NCBI GenBank assembly: GCA_014529385.2
Contig: CM043949.1
Span: forward strand, 141,832,858-141,896,857
Source of the DNA: Adiantum capillus-veneris
Lineage: Eukaryota; Streptophyta; Polypodiopsida; Polypodiales; Pteridaceae
Reading direction: 5' to 3'
DNA: 64,000 bases
Shown one piece after another: positions 11,760-22,791 of this stretch; position 1 is the stretch's first letter; every line of letters starts with the position of its first letter. The notes under the pieces are model-generated. The model was not told where the DNA came from. It worked only from the letters and a program-made list of their open reading frames with translations, and made no database searches. The translations under genes were made by a program, and so were the position numbers.

Positions 11760-12640
11760 GATAATGAGATTGATGATCTCGTGAAGCGGTTGGGGGGTTT
11801 CGCTTGAGCTTAGGGATAAAATTAGGGAGATACAGATTGATCAAGGAGCAAACTAGCAGGGTTTTAAGAAGGCATTACAGGAGGAGAATTTTCTTGAAGA
11901 TTCTAAGAGGGTAACTAAACAAAGTTATTTGAATTGGATCCAACAAAAAAACAAGGACTTATCTGCACGAGCAGTGCTACAAGAATTTGAAAAGAAATTT
12001 GATGGGAGAGCAGAGGTCATTGAAATCGAAAATGGGTAGAACTATTTGTCCAATATGCTGCCACGACTTCAAAAGAGCTTGGTGCAACTACTTGTAGATT
12101 CAACATGTGAATTGGGCTTAACTTCTGATTGGAAGCTAATTTTGATGTAGTCATATGATTGTGAGTGGCAAATGAGGGTGAATAAAGTGATTGTGGTTGA
12201 TCCCATGGAGAAAATTGATGAAAAAATTAAGGAGAAGTCAGTCTATGAGAAACAAAACTTGGAGGAGCCCATTCTTGATGAGCTGATAAAAGGTATACAA
12301 GAATTAAATTTGAATTTTAAAGAAGATATACTTGAAGGATTAAGCACGAAGGGTTACACTTCAGAGCCCAAGCAACGCCCTCCATGCAAGGATCGGGATG
12401 ACCACTGCATGTGGTGCAATAGTAAAGATCATTAACGTAAATATTGTGAAGATTTTGATGAATCTTACGAAAAAAATGTGGTTAAGAAGATTCATCTCAA
12501 GGCAACAGGCGAGCTGCTTCGTTTGAGTTTTGGAAGGGGTGGTATTAAAACGTTAGTGAAGGAAATGCAACATAATTTTTCCCTTGTAGAAGAAACTACA
12601 TATGGGTTATAGGTATGCAATAAGGCAGATGATGAAGGTG
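11760..12640 (+). pseudogene. Gypsy-1 gag remnant
   Basis: About 11,880-12,435 is coding-like on the plus strand: an EENFLEDSKRVTKQSYLNWI block, ENKDLSARAVLQEFEKKFD-like sequence, then an open stretch at 12,172-12,435 ending in the zinc-knuckle pattern CMWCNSKDH followed by a stop and RKYCEDF. It is C-x2-C-x4-H-x4-C if the stop is ignored. Coding-like sequence continues to about 12,640 with further stops. The gag would build the virus-like particle of a Ty3/gypsy element. It is followed at the right distance by RT sequence of the same element. Confidence 0.6.
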
Positions 12641-12959
12641 CAAGAGCTAAGAGGTGATATATGGCCTTATACTTTGAAGACATCAGAATCAGGCAATGTG
12701 ACACATTGCAAACTACACCAGGTTGGGAATTGCATTTGAAAAACTACAAGGTGGACTGATTCGATGAATTTTCACATTTATTTCTAAGTCTCAAGCTAAT
12801 GAAGTCATAGTGGAAGATAAGAGTGAAAGAGATGAATATACTGCATGAATTTCAAAAAGGGCTACTAGATTTAACTGTAAGAAAGACAAGGGGTCTACCC
12901 CAAACTTATCAAAAGATAAGAAGCAAGGTAAGCCCAACGGACCTTCTTATAGACTGAAT

Positions 12960-13300
12960 ATGACATTGAAGTGGCTATAGATCTAAAGAAGGTTTTTGAA
13001 GAGCGCATTCTCAATAGCAAGGTGGAGTTCACATTGGGTGACATCTTGGGAATTTCCAACCGTGAGTTTCTTGAGACATTATCAAGAAGGTTTTTGAAGA
13101 GCACATTCTTAATAACAAGGTGGAGCTCACATTCGGTGACATCTTGGGAATCACCAAGCATGAGTTTCATGGGGAGATAATTGATATTATCAAGAAATAA
13201 TGCCAAATCACAAGTGAGCAAGAAACTGATGCAGTTAAGAGCCAAATGATTCATCACATTGAGTCAATTTTGGATGCTTATGAAGAGGAATTTGAAGATT
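12960..13300 (+). repeat. Tandemly duplicated ~105-bp segment in Gypsy-1 pro-pol spacer
   Basis: AAGAAGGTTTTTGAAGAGC starts two copies at about 12,987 and 13,084. Both carry CAAGGTGGAG(T/C)TCACATT and GGTGACATCTTGGGAAT. The encoded text (VEFTLGDILGISNREF) resembles the protease-upstream spacer of gypsy polyproteins. The duplication adds a second copy in a shifted frame. Confidence 0.75.
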
Positions 13301-13397
13301 AAGAGTTGTGGTGGTTTTAAATCCAATTCATTAAAGCGGCCTGAAGATTGGGGAGGAGTATTTCCTTACTAAAAAGGAGATCAAATGCTTTCCAGAG

Positions 13398-14071
13398 ATG
13401 CTTGGAAATCATGGTAAACCCTTTGATTTTGAGCCAGGTGAGATTGGGTGTCTAGATCCAAATGTTGTTTCTCCTCTGGTTATATTTAATTTTTCTCACA
13501 TGCGATGGAGTTTAGCTCCTATCCCAGTATCTAAATCTCACTTGCCAAAGATTATTGATTTGCTCAACGTGAATATACAGATGGGTATTTTGGAACCATC
13601 ATGTGCACCCTACTCCAATTGGTGGTTCACTATTTCAAAGAAGAATGGTACACTAAGGTTCATTTAGAACATGCAACTGGTCAATAAAGTAACAATCCAC
13701 AATGTAGGTACAAATCCAATTGTGGATGAGTTTGTTGAAGCCTTTGGGGGAAGGTCTATATATTCTATGGTTGATCTCTCATTGATGATTTTCCAATCAA
13801 AGGATGTGAACAAGGATTCAAAGATGCGGTAAACGATTGGAGGGGGTGCTAACTGTTTGTTGCCCAACATATTGCTGATTGTGATGCCATTTTAACCAGG
13901 CTTGAAGAAGTTAACTTGACACTTTCACGTCAATAATCAATTTTTGGTGCTAAAGAGATTTTAATTGTGGGGCATATGTGTGGTGAATATAAAAGACAAT
14001 CGAGTCCAACTAAAATTGAAGTTATACAAAAGATAAAAGAGACATGCACATCAGTTATACTGAAGTTTGTC
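13398..14071 (+). pseudogene. Gypsy-1 reverse transcriptase, left half
   Basis: An open 89-residue stretch (13,398-13,667) carries the N-terminal RT signature of Ty3/gypsy: PIPVSKSHLPKIIDLLN, MGILEPSCAPYSNWWFTISK and KKNGTLRFI. After a stop it continues with a VNKVTIHNVGTNPIVDEFVE block and IYSMVDLS (motif A region, about 13,760-13,790). The frame is then degraded up to 14,071. Copia-2 interrupts the gene exactly where the RFLG motif should follow; the right half resumes at 19,182. Confidence 0.8.
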
Positions 14072-14076
14072 GATTT
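14072..14076 (+). other. Copia-2 left target-site duplication GATTT
   Basis: GATTT immediately precedes the 5' LTR and is repeated at 19,182-19,186 immediately after the 3' LTR, as expected for copia integration. Confidence 0.8.
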
Positions 14077-14298
14077 TTTTACCATATACATGTGGTAGTG
14101 ATGTGCGTGAACACACTGGTCGGGGTATTTTTTCCCTCTTTAGGAGGTTTTTTCCCCCGTGCATTGTATATATGCCCATCACTCTAGGGCTATCTATCTT
14201 TCCATTGCACACTAAGTAATACACTCTCTATTGTGTGCCTTGAGCTTCCTTTGTCTTCTCCAAGCTCTGTGTGTCTCTCTGCAACCCTAATTCCAATA
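14077..14298 (+). mobile_element. Copia-2 5' LTR
   Basis: It matches 18,956-19,181 end to end with about seven substitutions and one small length difference near position 35-50. The left end has lost the canonical second base (TT instead of TG) and the right end reads CCAATA instead of CCAACA. The ACCATATACATGTGGTAGTG block and CTCTAGGGCTATCT are shared. The LTR is short (about 225 bp), typical of copia. Confidence 0.9.
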
Positions 14299-14300
14299 AT

Positions 14301-14315
14301 TGGTATCAGAGCAGG
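14301..14315 (+). other. Copia-2 primer binding site (initiator tRNA-Met)
   Basis: TGGTATCAGAGCAGG lies 2 bp inside the 5' LTR. TGGTATCAGAGC is the complement of the 3' end of plant initiator tRNA-Met, used by most plant copia elements. Confidence 0.92.
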
Positions 14316-14659
14316 TTGCGTCCTCCCGGGCTTAGTCGCCAGCTGCTCCAGTACACGCCTGCTCACTTTCTCCGATTTCAGTGAGCTTTGGCGAGCGTTC
14401 GCAGGTCGACAAATACTTCGGGGGTCCTCGTAGAGCTTGGTCTGCTCAGATTTTTGATTTGGGCTCATTCGGCCTCCATTTCCACTACAGGCAGGTCTAC
14501 ACAGGCAATTTCTTCATTTTGTGCAGAAATTCTGTCAGTGTCGTTTTCTGCATAACAGGTGCCTTGTAGTCTTCTACGGTTTGTGCTATATAGCACGTGT
14601 TGTTCCCGCTCCATTTCTCCTATTTTCGGACAGTTTTCACATCAGGTGCAACATTTACC

Positions 14660-15140
14660 ATGGCTGACAACAACAACACAGATGTGTTCAAGATGTTTGT
14701 TGCTGAGGACAGGTTGGATGGGGACAACTACCGTATGTGGGCTTATATGATGCAACATGTTCTTGTATCAAAGGGCGTCTGGAACATTGTGCAGGGCATT
14801 GATGTACGTTGTGGTTCTGAGGATGTAGGCGATGTTGAGGATGTTGCAGGTCTTGCTGCAAGGATTGCTGCTGTTAGAGTTGTTTGCCTATGGCAGAACA
14901 AGCTCACTGGGATGTAAGGGATGCGCAGGCTCATGCATTGATTGCGTTGTTTGGGATAATCTAGCAGGTCTTTATGCAAGCCGCAATGAGGCTAAAATTT
15001 CTCTGCTGAGTAAAGAGCTGGAGTCGAAGATTATGCATGAGGAAGATGATATGGACACCTTCCTTGCTAGTGTCAAGGATATTAATGAGCAGCTTATTTT
15101 TGCAGGTGAAGTCATTTCAGACAGTTCCCTTGTGTAGACT
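14660..15140 (+). pseudogene. Copia-2 gag, N-terminal part, frameshifted
   Basis: ATG at 14,660 opens MADNNNTDVFKMFVAEDRLD followed by GDNYRMWAYMMQHVLVSKG, the usual copia gag N-terminus (UBN2-type). The frame breaks at about 14,917. Coding resumes in another frame (DNLAGLYASRNEAKISLLSK, MDTFLASVKDINEQLIFAGE) to a TAG at 15,135-15,137, where CAG would be expected before TVLDALPDSYQSF. This is a capsid protein gene made non-functional by frameshift plus stop. Confidence 0.85.
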
Positions 15141-15216
15141 GTTCTTGATGCATTACCAGATTCTTACCAGAGTTTTTCTAGTACTTGGAGACTTATGACC
15201 CAAGGAAATCCAGAAG

Positions 15217-16221
15217 TTGTCAAGTTTGATGCATTATGCACATTGCTGTTGCAAGAGTCACTTTCCTGAAAAAACAGGACTAGGCAGCATTATGCACATT
15301 GCAGTTGAACAAGCTTTTATTGCTTCTCAAAGAAAGGGTGGTAATAGCAATGCAGCCACTTCTTATGGTTCTGCTGTGAGTGGAAAAAATTCTGTTCCTA
15401 ATGCTGCTGTTGGCAGCAATTCGTCTGGAAATTCTGGTGATAAGGGCAAAAAGAATATGCGTTGCCATTATTGTAAAGCCAATGATCACTTCATCAAGTC
15501 GTGTCCTAAGTTGAAGGCCAAAGAGGCTAAGAAGAAAGAGGGTGGTTCCACTGCAAATGCAGCCATTGTTGAGTCTTCTGTGAAAGGAGACTGTGTTGCT
15601 AATGTTGATGCAGAATGGGCTTTTAGCGAAGAGTGCACTTACAATCGTGCTGTCCATGATGCATGCTTGTCAGTTGCTGTAGATTCACATGTGTGGTATT
15701 TCGACAGTGGTGCTACAAAGCACATTACCTCACATCGTGAATTGTGTACCTCTCTCGAGTCTGTCCCTCATTGGAATTCAGTCACTTGTGCCAACAACGC
15801 CTCTTATCCAGTTTGGGAAGTTGGAAAGATTGTGCTCACTGCTGCTAATGGCAGCTCCTTCACACTTGTTGATGCACTTTATGTACCTCGGATCAAGAAG
15901 AATCTCTTGTTTGTATCCGCACTTGCTAGACTTGGACTTGTAGTCAAATTTATGGATGATAGATGTACAGTTCATGATCTCAGTTTTGGTGATGAAATTG
16001 TTGCATCTGGCCTTTTGTGCCGTGGGCTATATAAGCTCACTTTGTATGACAAGTGTGGACAAAATTTTGCAAATGTTGTTGCAGATTCAAGGGCTATTTC
16101 AGATGAAAAACTTTGGCATGCACGTTTTGGTCAACTAATTTTGCCAGTTTGTTGCGTTTGCAGAAATCTGATATGGTTGCTTCTTTGCCACCTCTTGAAG
16201 CACCTGTCAACATGTTTGTGA
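15217..16221 (+). pseudogene. Copia-2 gag C-terminus, protease and pre-integrase domain
   Basis: A single 334-residue open frame. It contains the zinc knuckle CHYCKANDHFIKSC (15,466-15,507), then a Lys-rich linker, the aspartic protease active site WYFDSGATKHIT (about 15,697-15,732), the protease core (ALYVPRIKKNLLFVSAL), and the GAG-pre-integrase signature LWHARFGQL (about 16,111-16,137). The C-terminus runs into a frameshift at about 16,140-16,230, so the true protein would continue into the integrase at 16,232. The catalytic DSG is intact. Confidence 0.9.
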
Positions 16222-16231
16222 AGGCTGTATT

Positions 16232-18319
16232 TTGGGTAAGATGCAGCGTTCTAAGTTTCCAAAGGATGGTTCAGTTCGGGCCACATGCAGGTTGCAGCTT
16301 GTGCATAGTGATGTTTGTGGGCCCATGAAAACTCCATCCTTGGGCAATTACCTGTACTTCGTGACTTTCATTGATGATTACTCCAGGCATGCATGGGTAT
16401 TTCCGCTTAAAGCGAAGTCCGAAGTTTTTATGTGCTTCAACCAATTTCTCGCTATGGCTGAAAATGTCTCAAAATGTACTATGGGCACCCTACGTTCCGA
16501 TCGAGGGGGGGAGTATATGTCTCGTGAATTTAATGCATTTCTGGCTAGTCGTGGGATAAAACACCAATGTACAATTCCTTATACACCTCAGCAAAATGGT
16601 GTTGCTGAGAGGAAAAACAGGTCACTTATGGAAATGGCACGATGTATGGTCAAAAGTCAAGCTTTGCCGCATTCTTTTTGGCTTGAGGCCATCATGTGTG
16701 CCACTTATGTACTTAACAGGTGTCCTACAAAAGATTTGCAGTCTATTACTCCATATGAAGCATGGCATGATAAAAAGCCTTCTATTGAGCACATGCGTGT
16801 TTTCGGCTGTTTGGCATATGCTTTGGTGCCACAAGTGCAGCGCACAAAATTGGATGATAAGGCTGTCAAATGTATTTTTGTTGGTTATAGTGCTGAAAGC
16901 AAAGATTATAGGTTGTATCATCCACAAACAAAACGTATTTTGGTTTCTTGGGATGTAGTGTTTGTGGAAGATTCTGTTCAGCCCTTGCTGTCATGTACTA
17001 GAGACAGTAATGTAAGCTCACAGGACATTTATGACACTTTGTTGCCTCTTTTCAGTGGTGGAAATAAGAATGTAAGTTCCAATGAAGCAAATGTACAGCC
17101 TATGGGGGTTTCTGAAAGTGTTCTAGATCAGCCTATTACTGATGCAGATGTACATGATGTACTTGATCAGGAAAGGGCTGAAAATGAGCAGGCTAGAGGT
17201 ATGCCAAAATGGTTGGTGCACACTTTGCGTGACAGTAAATTGGATGCACCTTTATCTAGTCGTACTCGTTCAAGCTCTCGCCATGCATCTTACGCATCAG
17301 ATTGTTATGCTTTGGCTGTGTCTAGCTTACATGATGTTGAGGAGCCTCTGTCTTTTGATGAAGCACCGAATGCAGAAAATTGGATGGCTGCCATGCAATC
17401 AGAATATGGTGCACTTATAGAAAATGACACATAGACTTTATGTGATTTGCCTCCTGGCAAAAAGGCCATTGGTACGAAGTGGGTTTACAAGTTAAAACGC
17501 AAGCCGGATGGTGAGATCGATCGCCATAAGGCTCGACTTGTTGCAAAGGGTTATGCACAACAAAAAGGCATAGATTATGAAGAGACTTTTTCTCCCACTT
17601 GTCGTATGACTAATGTGCATTTTCTATGTGCATTGGCAGATCATTTTGGTTGGGATGTACATGAATTAGACATTGTTACTGCTTTCTTGAATGGTGACAT
17701 ATTTGAGGAAGTTTATGTAACGCAGCCTCACGGTTTTGTCATAAAAGGACAAGAGGACGAAGTGTGCAAATGTAAGAAGGCTTTGTATGGGTTGAAGCAA
17801 TCTCCTCGTGCTTGGTATGAGAAAGCTGACACTCATTTCATCAAACAAGGCTTTCGTAACAGTCCAACAGAAAGCTCATTGTATGTAAAGCGTGAGGGTG
17901 ATGTACTTCTCATTGTGGTTCTTTATGTTGATGATTTGCTGATCACTGGACCAAATGAGAGACATATTGCTGAATTTAAGGCTAATTTGAATGCTACTTT
18001 CAAGATGAAAGATTTGGGGCTGTTGCATCATTACTTGGGTATACAGTTTAAGCAATGTGATGGTGGTATTGCCTTGTGTCAGAAAAGTTACATAGAGACA
18101 TTGCTATGTAAGTTTGGACTTGAGGATTGCAAACCTATTGCCACTCCCATGGAAACAGGTTTGAAGTTGAGTCTACATGATGCTAGTGATCCTGCTGATG
18201 TCACTCTTTACCAAACTGCTGTTGGTTGCCTCATTTATGTATGCAACATGAGGCAAGATATTCAGTTTGCAGTCTCACAAGTCAGTAGATTTATGCATAG
18301 CCCAGGGTCTAAGCATTGA
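16232..18319 (+). pseudogene. Copia-2 integrase and reverse transcriptase
   Basis: One frame, interrupted only by TAG at 17,432-17,434. The integrase core carries D,D,E: HSDVCGP, then TLRSDRGGEYMS, and PQQNGVAERKNRSLMEMARC. The C-terminal part has KLDDKAVKCIFVGYSAESKD. The RT follows (GTKWVYKLKRKPDGEIDRHK, KARLVAKGYAQQKGIDYEETF, LDIVTAFLNGD, LYGLKQSPRAWYEKA, catalytic LYVDDLLITG at about 17,920-17,949). It ends at a TGA at 18,317-18,319, where the SKHW of copia elements predicts TGG. The frame then continues into RNase H. Both stops are single transitions from TGG. Confidence 0.93.
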
Positions 18320-18880
18320 CAGGCTGTCAAGAGGATTTTCCACTACCTTAGTGGCACTTTACATCTTGGCTTGTTTTATCCCAAGGGGGGATCATTGCCG
18401 CCAGACTTACATGATTTTTCGGACTCAGATTGGGCTGGTTGTTTTGACACGCGAGTGTCCACAAGTGGTTTTTGTTTCATGCTTGGCAGTTCATGTATAT
18501 CATGGTTGAGCAAGAAGCAAACTACTTTGGCCACTTCGAGTTGTGAGGCTGAGTACAGGGCAGTCTTCACAGCTACGGTTGAGTGTGTATGGCTCAGACG
18601 CCTTATGGCTGATTTGGGTGTTGGATGGGACACTGCCAACACTATCTACACTGACAGTCAGAGCGCATTGGCAGTTGCGAGGAACCGAGTTTTTCATGCT
18701 CGCACAAAGCACATTGAGGTGCATTACCACTATGTCAGGGAGAGGCTCTTAGCAAGAGAGATCAGCTTGGCTTATGTGCCAACACAGGACAACCTTGCAG
18801 ATCTTTTCACAAAGGCATTGTCTCGTGAGAAGCTTGAATCTTTTCGCAAAGCTTTGGGCTTACTCCCCTTTGTGGACTGA
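18320..18880 (+). pseudogene. Copia-2 RNase H
   Basis: This is the same frame as the RT. GLFYPKGGS is followed by FSDSDWAGCFDTRVSTSGF, LSKKQTTLATSSCEAEYRAV, TDSQSALAVARN, HIEVHYHYVRERLLA and PTQDNLADLFTKALSREKLE, ending LLPFVD then stop. All copia RNase H blocks are present in order. It degrades the RNA strand during reverse transcription. It would be read only if the upstream stop were suppressed. Confidence 0.92.
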
Positions 18881-18944
18881 TCCTGTCCTTAGGGCATGGC
18901 ACTTCCCTTTACTCATGTGCTAGCTCTCGTTCACCGCATCACTC

Positions 18945-18955
18945 TAGGAGGGATT
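18945..18955 (+). other. Copia-2 polypurine tract
   Basis: AGGAGGGA lies directly upstream of the 3' LTR start and 65 bp after the RNase H stop. It primes plus-strand synthesis. Confidence 0.8.
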
Positions 18956-19181
18956 TGTTACCATATACATGTGGTAGTGATGTGTGTGAACACACTAGGA
19001 CCGCCTGGCATTTTTTCCCTCTTTAGGAGGTTTTTTCCCCCGTGCATTGTATATACGCCCATCACTCTAGGGCTATCTGTCTTTCCATTGCACACTAAGT
19101 AATACACTCTCTATTGTGTGCCTTGAGCTTCCTTTGTCTTCTCCAAGCTTTGTGTGTCTCTCTGCAACCCTAATTCCAACA
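18956..19181 (+). mobile_element. Copia-2 3' LTR
   Basis: TGTTACC...CCAACA, with canonical TG/CA ends. It matches the 5' LTR with roughly 3-4 percent substitutions by eye and is followed by the GATTT target duplication. Confidence 0.92.
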
Positions 19182-20204
19182 GATTTTTGGGTGCATGTGT
19201 ATTCTACCTTATATGGTTGCCACACTTTTCTCATTTTGTAGAGGTGTTTTATTACCTATTAAGGAAGGGAAAAAGTTTTGTATGGGAAGCAGTTCATACA
19301 AAGGCCATTAAAAAAATGAAGAAGATGCTTCTTGAGGCTCTTACCTTGAGAAAGGTTGACTATGAGTGTGGAAGGCCAGTGATCTTAAACATTGACACTA
19401 GCCCAATATGTACGCAATTCAGAAGGTCACAAGTATGCAGTTCAATTTGGAGCAAAGGTGCTTAATGCTTGTCAACGAGTTTATCCACATGTTAAAAGAG
19501 AACTTTGGGGTGTTGCTACTACCCTAAGGTCTGATAAAGAATATTTTATTGGGTCTTTGATCGTAGTGAGACAAATTGTTTACAATTGATAGGGATGATT
19601 GCAAACTGTCCTACTTTGGACATTGCCATGTTGTGATGGATAGCCTTATGTTTAAGTCCCTTAACCTTGACTTTTGTCATATTGCAAGCATAGATAACCT
19701 TGTTGCTGATATGTTCTCAAGGGCCACGTATGAAGATGAAGAGGATATGCTTACCAATAGTAATGATGTGGGATTAAAGTTCTACACCTCTTCTCATTTA
19801 CATGCAAGGTGTGGTACTCTTGTTCGTGTTCTCGAAGTCTTTTATGAGGAGATGTACAATAAATGATGGATTTTGATAGGCCGCTACTTTAGTACTGTTA
19901 CCAAGGAAGAGGGATGGAGTGATCAAGAGTACAATAGGATTATGAAAAACGCTTATGAAAAAGGCTTATGGCTACTTTTTAAGAGATGGTCATTTATGAA
20001 AGTAGCTAGAGCGTTCAAGAGGGGTACCACAATGGGTTGTTTATGATAAAGAAACTCAACAACAGGTGATTAAAGAGCTTCATGAAAGTTTATGGGTTGG
20101 ACTCATAGGGATATGTGGAAATTTTGTCAAAATGAAAGATTGCTAATGGTGGAAAGGAATGTACAAAGATGTTGTTCAATTTGTGGAGACTTGTTTGATA
20201 TGTC
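19182..20204 (+). pseudogene. Gypsy-1 RT right half, RNase H remnant and integrase zinc-binding domain
   Basis: The sequence restarts exactly at the RFLG motif (FLGACVFYLIWLPHFSHFVE, then LLRKGKSFVWE), the segment that follows RT motif E in Ty3/gypsy. An RNase H-like block follows (VILNIDTSP..., KVLNACQRVYPHVKRELWGV), then VADMFSRATYEDEED. Near 20,060-20,200 an integrase H2C2-like stretch can be read across frames (ELHESLWVG, WWKGMYKDVVQFVETCLIC). Stops and frameshifts are frequent. It breaks at about 20,204, where a minus-strand LTR of family B begins. Confidence 0.75.
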
Positions 20205-20839
20205 TGTTAGCGGGTCGCTGTGATGGATGTCTATAACATAACTATCTCACACTAACATAATGTCAATACTCAGGGAAGTGACTCGGATGGGGTATGGAGA
20301 CTCTTTGAGGTTTTCAGTCCTCAAGAAGTGAACCTAACAAGAAAACACATCAAGTCAACACATCAAAAACATCAAATTTAAGCACTCAAATTTGAAGATT
20401 AAGCTCACTAATGCATAGTCGCAAACCACAATAGAACTAACAATGCTTACACGTTAATGAAAGATCATGGAAAGAGGAACACTATGCAAGCAAGTTTTAA
20501 AACTGAACATGATTCACCCAATCATTGGCTATGTCGATTACAAATCTGAGGTGTGAAGTCGCTTGAGCCTACATATAATACAGCTCTTTTTCTCTCCAAA
20601 GATAAGCCTCCTTTCATATTAAAGTTAATGACTTTTATATCTAGGACTTTCTAAATGGCCAATGGAAGGCTCACATGGGCTTTTACACATATTATGATAG
20701 AACTACAACTCAGGGAATAGATCTGCTTGTCTAGAATCAGGATTCACACACAATGTAGCTACACTAATTCAAAAAATAATAAAGTATAAATGTGGTGTCC
20801 GGCTAGGTGTTTGACCAGATGGACACCCATTCAGCCAAT
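20205..20839 (-). mobile_element. LTR, family B, main segment (split by E1)
   Basis: On the minus strand this reads to a CGCTAACA end at 20,205, inside the Gypsy-1 integrase. Its other end continues across the E1 insertion to a short piece at 31,794-31,802 ending (minus strand: starting) TGTTGG. TATA-like sequence (AGATATAAAAG) is present on the minus strand at about 20,640. The total is about 645 bp. The boundaries rest on one copy plus the E1 target duplication, so they are provisional. Confidence 0.5.
20835..20839 (+). other. E1 left target-site duplication CCAAT
   Basis: CCAAT precedes the 5' LTR TGTTAAC and is repeated exactly at 31,789-31,793 after the 3' LTR. Confidence 0.9.
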
Positions 20840-21407
20840 TGTTAACTGAGTCAATATCAGTTAACAGGAGCTTCTAAAGACCGAAGACATACGGATGCAC
20901 ATCAAGGATGAATATAAAGAAGCAGTAAAGATTGGAGTTACACAGTTTTCACATTTTCCCAAAATGATCATGTATTGTAAATTCCCAATTTATTTCAAGC
21001 CATTGTAATATTTTAATGTGTTACGGGCTCAATGCGAGTTCCAAGTTGTAACAAATAAGTGAATTAGTGTGCCTAGGTTGCGGATTCACTAAGTGACGGA
21101 GCCCTAAAGGCCTTGGGCACCCAGACATTGCATATTTTTACCCTAGGTATATAAGGCAATTTGTAAAAGATATTAGGGTTCTCAACCTCATTTGTTGAGA
21201 CCACTCTTTGGTGAGAGCTCTTGAGGTGTGTGGCTATGGGTTCCTTGAGCTTATTCTTGCTCATGTGACTTGGTTAACACTAATCAATGCTTAATTCTAT
21301 TTCACTATGCCTCTCTCATGCTTCTTGTGATTGCCTATGATGCTTAGATTAGCTAGATCATAACTAATTAGTGGTCCCCACTTCACGAAGGAAGAAAAAG
21401 AAAAAAG

Positions 21408-22640
21408 ATGTGGCTTCCACTCACTAATCCACAAGGCTACAAACTCTTGCTCTTTGGCAAATACCAAGTCTCAACTTTGGAGCATGATATCTCTAACTTT
21501 AAAATCCACAATCTGGCACCTCGAGCTCTCTTCCTCTCTGAAAGGCGTTGCTTAGCCTTAGGCTTAAAATACATCCCTCCCTCTCCAAACCCTTCCCCCC
21601 TCTTGCTCCTCAACTCACACTACAATTTATCAAGAAATCTCAACCTTAAGCTCTTCTTCAAAGACCTTAAACCTTCCACCCCCTCTCCTTTTAAGGAAAC
21701 CAACCCACTTTGGAAACCATCTCTTTTAAATCCCAACCTTGACCATATTTTGTCCTCTAACCGACATAACTTTAACCTCATTTTGAATGCTTGCAATTTT
21801 CCATTTTCAAAACGACCCCGTTTTTTCATTGAAGCTTTATCTAGCCTCTCCCTAGACCCTTCAATAATCATAAAACCTGCCGACAAAAACCTGGGTGTTG
21901 TTATCCTACCATTAGATTGGTATGAGAAAGATGCCCTCTCACATCTCAATGACCGCTCCACTTATGAACCTTGCCTTAACATCCCTTTTTCCTTCTTAGC
22001 TTCCCTTCTTTCCTCTATCACACTCCGCTACTCCTCCCTCCCCTCTATCGAACGCAACTTTATCCTCTCCCCCCTTAACAAACCCCTTAAACCTTGTCCT
22101 ATCTACTTCATCCCTAAACTTCATAAACCATCCATCGTCTCTCGATCGATATGTTCCTATAAAGGTTACCTCTTTGAGAAAGCCTCTATTTGGCTCCATT
22201 CTAAGCTCTATCCAATCCTCCTTTGCCAAAATCAACACCTACAAAGCTCCCTCACCCTAATCCAAGACTTACACAAACTCCCCCTTCCACCTAACACCCT
22301 CCTTTTTACTTTTGACGTAGAAGCCCTATACCCTAGCATCCCCATCATTCAAGGCCTCACCGCACTCAAATCTACCATCTCTCATGTTTTTGACCCTCAC
22401 AAAACCCATTTTATCCTCTCCTTTGCCTCCCTTATCCTATCCCATCATTACATCACTTTTAAAGGAAAATTTTGGAAACAAACCAAAGGCACCGCCATGG
22501 GCTCAAACTTTGCCGTGGTATATGCTTGTCTCTTCCTCTGTCACTTGGAAACCTCTCTTAAATTCCACTCCTCTCCATGTACCATAGTACCCAGTTTTAA
22601 ATGTCACTACTCTCCATGTACCCTGGTACCCAGTCTTTAA
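21408..22640 (+). pseudogene. Penelope-like reverse transcriptase, C-terminally truncated
   Basis: A 410-residue open frame from the first ATG. In order it shows the PLE N-terminal signature (HNLAPRALFLSERRCLALGL then KYIPPSP), a basic NLKLFF block, the PLE-typical IIKPADKNLGVVILPLDWYE (about residues 153-172), PIYFIPKLHKP (about 226-236), CSYKGYLFEKASIWLHSKL, the motif A region LLFTFDVEALYPSIPI with catalytic Asp near residue 303, and the motif B region YITFKGKFWKQTKGTAMGSN (about 347-366). Motif C (xxDD) should come next. Instead the frame runs into two copies of a 39-bp repeat (22,566-22,643) and stops. A telomerase-like RT of this family primes on chromosomal 3' ends or nicks. This copy lacks the second catalytic aspartates and cannot be active. 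The assignment to PLE rather than LINE rests on the ADKNLGVV, PKLHKP and GTAMG blocks. Confidence 0.88.
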
Positions 22641-22748
22641 TTCCACTCTTTTCAAAAATATTGTTAGCTATCAACAAAATCCCAACCAAGCACCCTTTAT
22701 AAACCCCTACCTTCCCCTCCTCCCTTACAAACATACTTTGCCAGCAAC

Positions 22749-22791
22749 ACCACCACTAATGAGCTCTTAAGAGCGAAACGCGTTTGGTGGT
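22749..22791 (+). ncRNA. Hammerhead-ribozyme-like motif, core base changed (G5 to A)
   Basis: Stem I: ACCACCA (22,749-22,755) pairs perfectly with TGGTGGT (22,785-22,791). Core: CTAATGA (22,756-22,762), where the hammerhead consensus is CTGATGA. Stem II: GCTC/GAGC (22,763-22,766 with 22,771-22,774) closed by TTAA. Then GAAA (22,775-22,778) and a minimal stem III ACG/CGT with no loop, ending in a GTT cleavage-site triplet (22,782-22,784). Hammerheads are known from Penelope-like elements, often with stem III too short to fold alone, so that they act as dimers. This one has that shape. The G5-to-A change would be expected to abolish or sharply reduce cleavage. Confidence 0.7.

Noticed and set aside
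12895-13257. Minus-strand 120-codon frame
   Set aside because: Shadow of the plus-strand gypsy spacer and its tandem duplication.
14301-14315. Possible tRNA gene suggested by TGGTATCAGAGC
   Set aside because: It is only the short primer-binding complement next to an LTR. No cloverleaf can be drawn around it.
14190-14468. Minus-strand 92-codon frame across the Copia-2 5' LTR
   Set aside because: It overlaps the LTR, primer site and leader of a well-supported element and has no recognisable content.
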